From an uncultured Flavobacteriaceae bacterium (GTDB lineage: Bacteria; Bacteroidota; Bacteroidia; Flavobacteriales; Flavobacteriaceae), in contig CALLIG010000256.1 of NCBI GenBank assembly GCA_938009735.1, positions 1-34,081 on the forward strand: 34,081 nt of DNA. The letters are read 5' to 3'. Of the stretch, positions 1-7,705 are shown piece after piece; positions within the stretch are counted from its first letter, which is position 1, and every line of letters begins with the position of its first letter. Made by a program: the position numbers and the translations under genes. Below the pieces are notes generated by a model that was not told the origin of the DNA, made no database searches, and saw only the letters and a program-made list of their open reading frames with translations.

Positions 1-450
1 GTTTTGAAAATACAAATCCCTGTAAAGAAAATGGATCAAGCTCTCGAAAGCTTGGAGTTCCACTTTCAAGATATCACCATGGAAAGCGCAAACTTGCTAT
101 TGGAGTGGGAGCAAAGCAGATTAATAATTTCGATTCGGGTAGATGAAAAAGAACAAATTGCGAAAGATATTATTCAAACGTTGGCTGGTCCTGATATTTT
201 TGATTACTACGCGGCAGCCTTGTACCTCCATGAAAATCAGACCGAATTGGAGCGCGCTTTGGAATATGTGCAGAAAGTTACCAAATCTCCAAAAGCCATG
301 TTTTTTGTAGTAACAAGAGAAGCTTTGATTTTACAGGACTTGGGAAAACCTGTAGAAGCTAAAAAAGTGGCGGAGCGTGCTCTGGAACTCTCTAAAAAAG
401 TGGACAATAAAGACTTTATTCGAATGAATTTAAAAATCATCAATCAGTAA
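1..450 (+). CDS. DUF2911-type protein, C-terminal part (cut by window edge)
   Basis: The frame is open to base 1, so this is the 3' end of a longer gene; the TTG at 4 is probably internal. The first ~50 visible residues (MDQALESLEFHFQDI, then LLLEWEQSRLIISI) resemble the DUF2911 domain common in Bacteroidetes, as I recall it. The remaining ~90 residues look helical and TPR-like (YAAALYLHENQTELERALEYVQKV, then a second A/L-rich pair), as in DUF2911 proteins with a helical tail. DUF2911 proteins are usually exported; the function is unknown and the signal peptide lies outside the window. A hairpin terminator follows 20 bases after the stop. The family call rests on recall of a short segment. 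Confidence 0.6.
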   Translation, partial: VLKIQIPVKKMDQALESLEFHFQDITMESANLLLEWEQSRLIISIRVDEKEQIAKDIIQTLAGPDIFDYYAAALYLHENQTELERALEYVQKVTKSPKAMFFVVTREALILQDLGKPVEAKKVAERALELSKKVDNKDFIRMNLKIINQ

Positions 451-470
451 ACGTACAGTTTACTAGTTGC

Positions 471-499
471 AACGCTCCGAGTTTTTAACTTGGGGCGTT
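471..499 (+). terminator. Rho-independent terminator after the DUF2911 gene
   Basis: Bases 471-483 (AACGCTCCGAGTT) pair with 487-499 (AACTTGGGGCGTT) as a 13-bp stem with two G-U pairs and a TTT loop. A T-rich run (500-508) follows. The position just past the stop at 450 fits termination of that gene. Confidence 0.75.
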
Positions 500-530
500 T
501 GCTTTGTTAAACAATAAACCCCCATATTTG
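498..530 (+). promoter_or_regulatory. Possible promoter of the serine hydrolase gene
   Basis: TTTG at 498-501 and CATATTTG at 523-530 (one mismatch to TAnnTTTG) are 21 bases apart, close to the spacing of Bacteroidetes -33/-7 elements. This would put the transcript start near 537, about 60 bases before the GTG start. It overlaps the preceding terminator. Inference from pattern only. Confidence 0.3.
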
Positions 531-596
531 TATGTTAGTGATATATGTGCTGTTCAACTTATAAAGCACACAACCAAATCGTATTAAATTTTATCT

Positions 597-1829
597 GTGG
601 GGAGATATAAAATTTTAGGAGGAGCAGTTCTTGTTTTAAGTTTACTTGTAATTATAGTCGTTAATACTAACGATAATGAAGTTCCGATTACAACAGATAC
701 TTCAGAAAAACATATAGTTAATGCAGCAACCAAAAAAGCGTATCAATTACGTAAAAAGAAATTGCATACTGCGTTTAAAACCTATTTTGATAAAGCAATC
801 AGATCTGGCGATATAGTCGGAGCTGGAGTAAGCGTAGTGGAGGGAGATTCTATTTTAATAACAACGGGATTCGGAAAAAGAAACATCAATACTAGAACTA
901 AAGTTGATGGAGAAACCGTTTTTCGATTAGGTTCACTTTCAAAAGGTTTTGGAGGTGTGTTAGCAGCGAGTGTAGAGACTCAAGGCAAAATTGACTTTGA
1001 TGATAAAGTCACCGATTACATTCCTGAGTTTCAATTGGGAGATGCAAGTAATACTAAAAAAATCAAAATCGGTCATATTTTATCGCATAGTTCAGGTGCT
1101 CCTTATCACAGTTTCACGAACCTTGTAGAGGCTAATTTATCAATGGCAAAGATTGCAGGTCGCTTTAATGAAGTAGTCGTACAGAGTGAACCGGGTCAAC
1201 AATATAGTTATCAGAATGCAATGTTTGCTGTAAGTCAAGTGGTTATGCAAAAAGCTACAGGACAAGACATTAAGACGTCTTTGCAAAACAGATTCTTTAC
1301 GCCTTTAGGCATGACGAGCATCTCCATGAATCATAAGGATTTAATGAATGCAGAAAATGTTGCGCTACCTCATACTCAAAGAAAAAACGGTTGGAAAAGT
1401 TTACCATTAAAAGATGGATACTACAATGCTGTTCTTGCAGGAGGCATTAACGCAAGTTCTTTGGATATGGCAAAATGGATGCGGTTTTTATTAGGTGGTA
1501 ACCCAGAAGTATTACCATTATCAACTATTGAAAAGGCATTTGCCCCTTTTATTGAAATTGATTACAACAACAAATATTACCAACGTTGGCCAGGTCATAA
1601 GCAATCGCACTATGGTTTCGGTTGGCGTATTCATACCTACCAAGAAAGTGCCAATGCCCAAGAAAAAACCATGTGGCATCATGGTGGAAGTGTCAATAAC
1701 TACAGAAACGAAATTGCATTATTTCCAGATACTGATATTGGTATTTGCGTGCTTTTAAATGGTAATTCTAGAATTGCACAAACTGTAATTCCGGACCTCT
1801 TTGAGCTGGTGAAAAACAGTTTGAATTAA
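597..1829 (+). CDS. Membrane-anchored serine hydrolase, beta-lactamase class C / PBP-like family
   Basis: 410 residues. An N-terminal hydrophobic segment (about residues 6-22) without an obvious cleavage site suggests a signal anchor facing the periplasm. The catalytic motifs of the beta-lactamase/DD-peptidase fold are present: SxxK at 113-116 (SLSK, nucleophile Ser113), YxN at 205-207 (YQN) and an HGG triad at 362-364 replacing KTG, as in class C-like esterases and peptidases. The start is GTG at 597: an in-frame TAA at 585-587 lies just upstream with no ATG between. The substrate cannot be read from the sequence; such proteins include esterases, D-aminopeptidases and peptidoglycan enzymes, and antibiotic resistance should not be assumed. 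The stop lies only two bases from the end of the convergent AraC gene. Confidence 0.85.
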   Translation: MGRYKILGGAVLVLSLLVIIVVNTNDNEVPITTDTSEKHIVNAATKKAYQLRKKKLHTAFKTYFDKAIRSGDIVGAGVSVVEGDSILITTGFGKRNINTRTKVDGETVFRLGSLSKGFGGVLAASVETQGKIDFDDKVTDYIPEFQLGDASNTKKIKIGHILSHSSGAPYHSFTNLVEANLSMAKIAGRFNEVVVQSEPGQQYSYQNAMFAVSQVVMQKATGQDIKTSLQNRFFTPLGMTSISMNHKDLMNAENVALPHTQRKNGWKSLPLKDGYYNAVLAGGINASSLDMAKWMRFLLGGNPEVLPLSTIEKAFAPFIEIDYNNKYYQRWPGHKQSHYGFGWRIHTYQESANAQEKTMWHHGGSVNNYRNEIALFPDTDIGICVLLNGNSRIAQTVIPDLFELVKNSLN

Positions 1830-1831
1830 CT

Positions 1832-2635
1832 TCAATCAAATTTTTTAATGTACTTATGCAGATGGCTTGCATCTGTGAACCCCCAATGAATTGCTACGGT
1901 CTCTTGAGTTTCATTCGAGTTTTTCAATTGTTTAATGGCGCCACCAACACGATATTTAAGTGCGAATTCAGAGAAGGAACTATGCATTAGTGCTTTAAAT
2001 GTGCTCCTGAATTTAGGAACGGACATACTACATGCAGAAGCTGCCTCCTGCGTTGAGATCAGTCTTTTTTCGTCAAAGACAAGTTTTAAGGCGTTTCGAA
2101 TATTCTTCTTGACTTGAAAATTGTTTTTGAACTTGGGTGCTATCCACGATTCCATTAATGTCAAAAGCACCTGAAAAAACTGTAGTTTAGCCCAATCTGG
2201 ATTATCGGATTTTTCGAATATCACTTTGGCTTTCTGGGCCAAATCAATCATTTGGGTTCGATTCTCCAAAGCTACTTTTGGCCTTAATTTTGGAGGGGAT
2301 TGGAAGGGTAAAACAATATTATGATTCAGTAATTTGTTCTTTGCAATATATTCTGGGTCCGTAATAAACACGACAACTTCACAAGGAGTTTCTAACAATT
2401 CGAAACCGTGTGGCTCCCAAACATCGCATAACCATACATCTCCAGGGCCGATTTCCATCTGGTAATCAAGATATTTCCTTTTCATGCGACCATTGATAAG
2501 AACGCCTAACTCATATTCGTAATGCATATCAAAAAAATGGTCTTTGATATCCAGGTGATTCCTAAGTATCACTTCTACAGGTTTGGTTTCATTTAAACTA
2601 AAATTAAAGCGCTGAAGGTCATATTCATCAATCAT
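1832..2635 (-). CDS. AraC-family transcription regulator with cupin sensor domain
   Basis: 267 residues. The N-terminal ~120 residues look like a cupin ligand-binding domain (MHYEYELGVLINGRMKR, GPGDVWLCDVWEPHGFE). The C-terminal ~75 carry two AraC helix-turn-helix units: ISTQEAASACSMSVPKFRSTF, then VAIHWGFTDASHLHKYIKKF. The protein stops right after the last helix (KKFD), without the usual G-x-TP-x-x-YR tail, so it is slightly short. It is divergent from the GH4 operon with 147 bases between, which suggests it senses a sugar and controls that operon and possibly itself. Repeats in the gap are candidate sites. Family call firm; the effector is unknown. Confidence 0.9.
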   Translation of the reverse strand: MIDEYDLQRFNFSLNETKPVEVILRNHLDIKDHFFDMHYEYELGVLINGRMKRKYLDYQMEIGPGDVWLCDVWEPHGFELLETPCEVVVFITDPEYIAKNKLLNHNIVLPFQSPPKLRPKVALENRTQMIDLAQKAKVIFEKSDNPDWAKLQFFQVLLTLMESWIAPKFKNNFQVKKNIRNALKLVFDEKRLISTQEAASACSMSVPKFRSTFKALMHSSFSEFALKYRVGGAIKQLKNSNETQETVAIHWGFTDASHLHKYIKKFD

Positions 2636-2641
2636 TGGATA

Positions 2642-2736
2642 ATTGCCATATTTTACATATTATGTGTAGTAATTTACAAGAATAAATGGATTGCCATAGT
2701 TTAAATTTGAACAAATTAATTTTCCATAGTGTTGAG
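2642..2736. repeat. Repeated TTGCCATA-type motif in the AraC/GH4 divergent promoter region
   Basis: Three direct copies: ATTGCCATATTTTACAT (2642-2658), ATTGCCATAGTTTAAAT (2690-2706) and the weaker TTTTCCATAGTGTTGAG (2720-2736). The first two agree at 15 of 17 positions and start 48 bases apart; the third agrees with the second at 11 of 17 and starts 30 bases later. AraC-type proteins often bind direct repeats, so these are candidate operator half-sites. The region must also hold promoters for both genes; a weak match (TTG at 2732-2734, then TATAG at 2756-2760) could serve GH4. Confidence 0.5.
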
Positions 2737-2782
2737 CAAATGGGCTATTAAAAGATATAGTCTTTAAAACAAATTATCCGTT

Positions 2783-4156
2783 ATGATAAAAATAGCATAC
2801 ATCGGAGCAGGAAGTTTACAATTCGGACCGATTATAGTTCAAGATATTTTGATGAGTACAACTTTGTGCGCAAATGGATTGGAAATTCATCTAATGGATA
2901 TTGAAAAAAGCCATTTAGACCATGTGGTAAAACATGGTGAATATGTAAATGAAAAGCTAAATCGAAAGGCGAAGATTATTGCTACTACAAATAGAGATGA
3001 GGCAATAAAAAATGCAAATTTTGTCATATGTGCTCTTGAAAAAGATCGTAATGTTTATTGGTCGCAAGATTTTCATATCCCCAGAAAATATGGATTTAAG
3101 CAAGTATACGGGGAGAATGGGGGAGTAGGTTCACTTTTTCACGCCTTACGAAATATAAAGGTGATTATGGATTTAGCTAGGACAATGGAAAAATTATGTC
3201 CGGATGCTATGTTGTTGAATTTCTCAAATCCAGAACATAAAATATGTGAAGCGGTAACACGCTTGACATCCATTAAAACGGTCGGTTTATGTCATGGCGT
3301 CTTTATGGGAAGAGAACAATTATCTGAATTACTAGATGTTCCTTTAACTGATTTGCAAACCAAGGCTTGTGGTATCAATCATTTTACTTGGTTTCAAGAA
3401 ATTATTCAAAAATCAACAGGAGAAGATCTTTATCCGAAATTACGTGAGATAGAACAAAAAGGGGACTGGTTGGCCAAATGGCATGAATTAGCTTTGGGTA
3501 GAATTCTTTTTAGACGTTTTGGCCAATGGCCGTCGCCGGCTTCCAATCATTACGGTGAATATATTCGTTGGGCTGAGGAATTTGTGATTCCGCAAGTTCA
3601 ATTTTTTTATGATCCGTATGACGGTCATCCTTGGGAAAACAATCAAGTTCCTGAAGGAGTGTATACCGTTGACCGTGTTGATTATGAGCGGGAATGGACC
3701 AAAGATTGGAGTAAAAAATTATTACCAGTTGGAAGCACCGAAGAAATACAATTAGAAAATGAAGACGGAAGCTTTAAGAGCTCTGGGGAGATAGCCACAC
3801 AAATTATGGAATCTGTAGTAAGCAATGAAAAACAATGGCTTGAGGCGGTGAATGTTCCGAATAAAGGGGCAATTCCGAATTTACCTGATGATTTGGTTGT
3901 GGAACTTCCTGCGTATTGTGATGCATCAGGTATTCAACCAGTAACTATGGAGCCTATTCCCGAAGGCATTGCCGCAACCATTCGTTTGCATGCTAGTATT
4001 CATCAATTATTGGTAGAAGCATATGATGAGCAATCGAAAGATAAACTGCTGCAGGCCATCTTAATAGAGCCAACAGTAAACTCGTATCGCAACGCTGTTG
4101 ATATGTGTCACGAAATGATGTCACTTCAAAAAGAGGTGCTTCCTCCACTAAACTAA
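2783..4156 (+). CDS. Glycoside hydrolase family 4, NAD- and metal-dependent alpha-glycosidase
   Basis: 457 residues, normal for GH4. These cytoplasmic enzymes oxidise the sugar at C3 with bound NAD+ and eliminate the aglycone. Visible: the Rossmann motif at 6-11 (YIGAGS) with the acidic residue of MDI (39), NFSNPE at 146-151, and the metal ligands Cys170 (in CHGV, 170-173) and His200 (in GINHF, 197-201). The CHGx form, as opposed to the variants of 6-phospho-glycosidases, points to a non-phosphorylated substrate, which fits the neighbouring symporter rather than a PTS. The symporter ATG follows the stop directly, so the genes are co-translated. The substrate is unknown; an alpha-galactosaminide or alpha-galactoside is suggested by the third gene. 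It sits opposite an AraC regulator. Confidence 0.9.
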   Translation: MIKIAYIGAGSLQFGPIIVQDILMSTTLCANGLEIHLMDIEKSHLDHVVKHGEYVNEKLNRKAKIIATTNRDEAIKNANFVICALEKDRNVYWSQDFHIPRKYGFKQVYGENGGVGSLFHALRNIKVIMDLARTMEKLCPDAMLLNFSNPEHKICEAVTRLTSIKTVGLCHGVFMGREQLSELLDVPLTDLQTKACGINHFTWFQEIIQKSTGEDLYPKLREIEQKGDWLAKWHELALGRILFRRFGQWPSPASNHYGEYIRWAEEFVIPQVQFFYDPYDGHPWENNQVPEGVYTVDRVDYEREWTKDWSKKLLPVGSTEEIQLENEDGSFKSSGEIATQIMESVVSNEKQWLEAVNVPNKGAIPNLPDDLVVELPAYCDASGIQPVTMEPIPEGIAATIRLHASIHQLLVEAYDEQSKDKLLQAILIEPTVNSYRNAVDMCHEMMSLQKEVLPPLN

Positions 4157-5986
4157 ATGCAGCTATTCCTTCAACTTCAAAATAATATATCTACAGGACT
4201 CGAATTCCTAGACTGGGCGGTCATAATCGGCTATATGCTGCTGTCAATTGGCATTGCTTTTTTTGTGGTAAAACAAAAGTCAAAGAATATCACCGATTTT
4301 TTCATTGCTGGGCGCAATTTACCTTGGTGGCTTTTGGGTACTTCGATAGCTGCCACCTGGTTTGCAACAGATGCTCCTTTAGCTGTTACCGCTTTGGTAA
4401 GAAGCAAAGGAATTTACGGCAACTGGCTATGGTGGTATTTGGGAGCAGGTATTATGATGATGGTTTTTTTCTATGCCAAATATTGGCGTAGAGCTGAGAT
4501 ATTGACTGATGCAGAAATGATTGAACTGCGGTATAGTGGTAAATCAGCGTCAGTACTTCGGGGGTTTACAGCTGCTTTCTTCGGAATTTTTAAAAACTGT
4601 ATTTCCATGGGATGGGTGATTCTAGCCATGCTTAAGTTTTCTAATATCATGCTGGGCTGGAGCGCTGAATTCGCTTTGGGAATAACCTTAACTTTTGCAC
4701 TAGTACACACCCTTACTTCAGGAATTAAAGGTGTAGTTATACTTGATATGCTTCATTTTTCGGCTGGAACCATAAGTACGATAATACTCGCAGTTTTAGT
4801 CATGATTGAAATTGGAGGACCAACAGAATTGGCGACACAGATTGCGGCAAGAGCAGACGCACCAGCAGGTGTATTAGATATGCTTCCTGATTTATCACAT
4901 ATAGGGTTAACCGAAATGATAGCCTTTGTATGCCTTATTGGGGTCTTGTGGCTCGGGCAGGCTCAAGGTGATGGCTACATTGTGCAACGCTTATTCTCAG
5001 CTAAAAATGAAAAGCACGCTATTAAAGCATCGCTATGGTTTGCTGTTGCCGGAGTGGTGATTTTGACCTGGCCATGGATTGTAGTAGGTCTGGGTTCAAT
5101 TGTGATTTTGCCCATTTCAGAAGCAACTCCAGCTTTATTAGCCGATCCTGAGTTAGCGTATCCAATGATGATAAATGCGGTGCTGCCAGCAGGTTTAAAA
5201 GGACTTTTGGTTGCAGCTTTTATGGCAGCCTTCATGAGTACGGTCGACACACATTTATGTTGGGGTGGTTCGTATATGGTGAATGATATTTACAAACGCT
5301 TTATTAATACTAAAGGCAATGATGGTCATTACCTATTTGTTTCTAGAGTTAGTATTGTTTTATTATTACTATTATCGGCAGCTGCAGCTTGGCAGATGGA
5401 CAGTATTGCTGGCGCATGGATTTACATAATCGAAATCATTTCTGGTATAGCTATAATTGTAATGTTGCGCTGGTTTTGGTGGCGTATTAATGCATGGTCA
5501 GAAATTACTAGTATGATATCAGCGCTGTTTTTCGCCAATGGTTTTTTGTGGATAAAATGGATGCATGACTTCGGATGGGTCAATGATACTATTTTGGCAC
5601 ACGTGAATGGCTGGTATGAAGATGATGTGGCGCTTATACGAGCAACGGTGATACTTATACTTTGCACCGTTATAAGTTTGATAGTCACTTTTGCTACTAA
5701 GCCCGTTGATAATGATAAACTGCTTTCGTTCTATAAAAAAGTACGACCGAAAGGTTGGTGGGGACCTATAGCTGCTCAAGTTCCTGAATTAGTTGATACT
5801 AGTAGTTCAAAAGATTCTTGGTTAGGTTTTGTTTTTGGTGTTATCTTTTTGAATAGTATATTGTTTAGTGTTGGACACTTGGTAATAGGAAATTATTCCA
5901 TCGCATTGGTATTGATGGTTATAGGAGGAATAACCGGTTGGCTGACATTGAAACTGGTCGACAAAGCAAAAACACAAGAAGCCTAA
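4157..5986 (+). CDS. Sodium:solute symporter (SSS family)
   Basis: 609 residues with about 14 hydrophobic segments, typical of the SSS family of sodium-coupled sugar and small-solute symporters in the inner membrane. Supporting motifs are the early ITDFFIAGRNLPWWLLGTS block and WLGQAQGDGYIVQRLFSA near residues 265-285. The start abuts the GH4 stop (TAA 4154-4156, ATG 4157) and the stop overlaps the next ATG by one base, so three genes form one translationally coupled unit. The likely cargo is the glycoside cleaved by GH4 or its sugar. Symporters do not phosphorylate, so if the product is to feed AgaI a kinase is needed, and none is encoded in the window. Confidence 0.9.
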   Translation: MQLFLQLQNNISTGLEFLDWAVIIGYMLLSIGIAFFVVKQKSKNITDFFIAGRNLPWWLLGTSIAATWFATDAPLAVTALVRSKGIYGNWLWWYLGAGIMMMVFFYAKYWRRAEILTDAEMIELRYSGKSASVLRGFTAAFFGIFKNCISMGWVILAMLKFSNIMLGWSAEFALGITLTFALVHTLTSGIKGVVILDMLHFSAGTISTIILAVLVMIEIGGPTELATQIAARADAPAGVLDMLPDLSHIGLTEMIAFVCLIGVLWLGQAQGDGYIVQRLFSAKNEKHAIKASLWFAVAGVVILTWPWIVVGLGSIVILPISEATPALLADPELAYPMMINAVLPAGLKGLLVAAFMAAFMSTVDTHLCWGGSYMVNDIYKRFINTKGNDGHYLFVSRVSIVLLLLLSAAAAWQMDSIAGAWIYIIEIISGIAIIVMLRWFWWRINAWSEITSMISALFFANGFLWIKWMHDFGWVNDTILAHVNGWYEDDVALIRATVILILCTVISLIVTFATKPVDNDKLLSFYKKVRPKGWWGPIAAQVPELVDTSSSKDSWLGFVFGVIFLNSILFSVGHLVIGNYSIALVLMVIGGITGWLTLKLVDKAKTQEA

Positions 5987-6684
5987 TGAATATCAACTAT
6001 TTTTCAACTTCCCAAACAATGAGTCGAAAGGCTGCGGATATTGTTCTTGCAGAAGTTAATCGGAATCCTGAATTATTACTTTGTGCTGCTACTGGGAATT
6101 CGCCAACAATGCTTTATCATCTATTGGCGGAAGAAAACCGAAAGCAAGAAGGATTGTTTAAAAGTACAAAAGTCATTCCTTTAGATGAATGGATTGGTTT
6201 GTCTACGTCCGAAGGTTCTTGTCACGAATACATTGATGAACATATTTTAAAACCGCTACAAATTTCAGAAGACCGTTATTTAGGTTTTAACAGGGATGCG
6301 GAAGATTTTGAAGATGAATGCGAACGCATACAAGAGCTGCTTATTCTCAAAGGTCCTATCGATGTATGTATTTTAGGACTAGGAAAAAATGGTCATTTAG
6401 GTTTTAATGAACCAGCAAATACGCTGCAATTACATTGTCACATTGCGAATTTAGCAACACAATCGCAAGAGCATAGTATGATTGGAAATAGCGGATCAAA
6501 ACCAACACAAGGACTCACCTTGGGGATGCAAGATATTCTATCAGCTAAAAAAATAATACTTCTAGTTTCTGGCAAGGAAAAGGAAGCTGCAGTAACACAA
6601 TTAATATCAGGCAACATCTCAAACGACTGCCCCGCAACTTTGCTTTGGAAACATGATAATGTGGATTGTCTTATTTTGAATTGA
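5986..6684 (+). CDS. agaI: AgaI-like galactosamine-6-phosphate deaminase/isomerase (NagB superfamily)
   Basis: 232 residues from the ATG at 5986, which overlaps the symporter stop by one base. A longer reading from 5938 would lie inside the symporter and is unlikely. The fold is NagB/6-phosphogluconolactonase: sugar-phosphate loop near 34-40 (AATGNSP), catalytic-base region PLDEWIG (Asp67) and LGLGKNGHLGFNEP (130-143) with His137 and Glu142. NagB has Asp where Asn135 stands here. That GKNGHLG-NEP form, plus CHI, HSMI and LTLGMQDIL further on, matches E. coli AgaI as I recall it, so galactosamine-6-phosphate is a better guess than glucosamine-6-phosphate. No deacetylase or kinase gene is adjacent. 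The physiological role of AgaI is itself debated in E. coli. Confidence 0.65.
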   Translation: MNINYFSTSQTMSRKAADIVLAEVNRNPELLLCAATGNSPTMLYHLLAEENRKQEGLFKSTKVIPLDEWIGLSTSEGSCHEYIDEHILKPLQISEDRYLGFNRDAEDFEDECERIQELLILKGPIDVCILGLGKNGHLGFNEPANTLQLHCHIANLATQSQEHSMIGNSGSKPTQGLTLGMQDILSAKKIILLVSGKEKEAAVTQLISGNISNDCPATLLWKHDNVDCLILN

Positions 6685-6751
6685 TGGCATTTAATAATTG
6701 TCAACTAACCGTAGCTGCAGATAACTACAGGTAATTTTATTAAATATTACG

Positions 6752-7183
6752 TTATTTAAGTCCAAGTTGCGGTAGTTCTTTTAACGAATGATAATTTAAT
6801 GCTGCCGCTATACATGTTTTTAAGGTGTCTTTTGGCACTTCTTCTTCTAGACCGAATAGAATGGCTCTGTTTTTCTCATAATTAAATGTATCTCCATAAA
6901 CTTCACGAAAGGTGGCTACCAATTTACTGGTGCATTTAAAATAGATGGCATATTGATTGGGGGTTTTAGGTTTCCAATCAATACGAATCGTGCTTCCTTT
7001 TTTTGCTAAATAGCTTGGTTCTCCCCATTTTAGGGTTTCTTCCAATGCTAAAACGGAATCATTTTCTTTAGCTGTTTCAACAATTAAACTTCGTAAAAAA
7101 TCAATTTTTGGCTGAATCTCCTTGGGATATGCTGCAAACTTACCTGCAACTCTGGGATCAGTTCTAATTTTTAGTTCGTTCAT
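6752..7183 (-). CDS. DUF1801-family protein
   Basis: 143 residues, cytoplasmic, no signal peptide. It has the DUF1801 layout: an N-terminal helix with the pattern YPKEIQPKIDFLRSLI, then EETLKWGEPSYL, a beta-rich centre (IRIDWKPKTPNQYAIYF) and the C-terminal CIAAALNYHSL. The WGEPSYL block is characteristic. No biochemical role is established for this family, though the fold is compact and frataxin-like. It is convergent with agaI across 67 bases and precedes nothing on its strand; the ABM-like gene lies 73 bases upstream on the same strand and the two could be co-transcribed. Confidence 0.75.
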   Translation of the reverse strand: MNELKIRTDPRVAGKFAAYPKEIQPKIDFLRSLIVETAKENDSVLALEETLKWGEPSYLAKKGSTIRIDWKPKTPNQYAIYFKCTSKLVATFREVYGDTFNYEKNRAILFGLEEEVPKDTLKTCIAAALNYHSLKELPQLGLK

Positions 7184-7256
7184 CAGTTGTCTTTTATTTA
7201 TTCAAAGTTATATTGATTGGCTGTCTTATTGTGTCAGGGGTTATTTTTTATTGTAT

Positions 7257-7559
7257 TTAATCAGCAAATACCTCATAATGTACTACCCTTTCAGGAAAAT
7301 CAATCAGATAGTTTTTGTCTTCAGGATAGTATTTTGCCTTTTCAAAATCAGTACCTGCAAAATTCTTAATTACCTCCATGTTTTTCCAAAAGGTAATTAA
7401 ATTGAAGTAGGCGTAGTTAGTATCAGTCCGATGTAAAAAAGTAAGTTTTATAAACCCGTCCGTTTTGGAATAGTCAGGAATCGCCTTCACTTTCATGAAA
7501 TCTGTATATTCTTTTAAGTGCTCAATTTTTGTTCTTCCTTTCCAAATTCTTGCTATCAT
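7257..7559 (-). CDS. Small ABM-like (dimeric alpha-beta barrel) protein
   Basis: 100 residues. The start MIARIWKGRTKIEHLKEYTDF, then FIKLTFLHRTD and YFNLITFWKNMEVIKNFAG, follow the antibiotic-biosynthesis-monooxygenase-like pattern of beta strand, helix and a second strand ending in TFWKN. Members act as small dimeric barrels, some as oxygenases or heme-degrading enzymes; most single-domain ones have no known role. No catalytic residues can be assigned here. Cytoplasmic. The same-strand DUF1801 gene follows 73 bases downstream. Confidence 0.65.
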   Translation of the reverse strand: MIARIWKGRTKIEHLKEYTDFMKVKAIPDYSKTDGFIKLTFLHRTDTNYAYFNLITFWKNMEVIKNFAGTDFEKAKYYPEDKNYLIDFPERVVHYEVFAD

Positions 7560-7705
7560 CTTGTTTAGAAATTTTAGTTTTTACCCTGTGTTTTTAAATT
7601 ATCACTAATTACAGGATTGAATCAAAATTAATATACTTTTATTTTAATTCTTGTCTTAAGCCTATATTAACACTACGAAGTACCAAATCGTTACTATTTA
7701 TAACA

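Noticed and set aside
597-1829. Antibiotic-resistance beta-lactamase
   Set aside because: Only the general fold motifs are present; the HGG triad and the anchor fit esterase or peptidase-type relatives as well.
4975-5779. Overlapping open frames on the minus strand inside the symporter gene
   Set aside because: Shadows of a hydrophobic coding sequence; no independent start context.
6685-6751. Weak inverted repeats in the agaI/DUF1801 gap (CCGTAG...CTACAGG; GTAAT...ATTAC)
   Set aside because: Stems of 4-5 pairs with bulges and no T run; too weak to call a terminator.
7122-7400. 92-residue plus-strand frame across the DUF1801/ABM gap
   Set aside because: Antisense to two better-supported genes; the hydrophobic look comes from AT-rich DNA.
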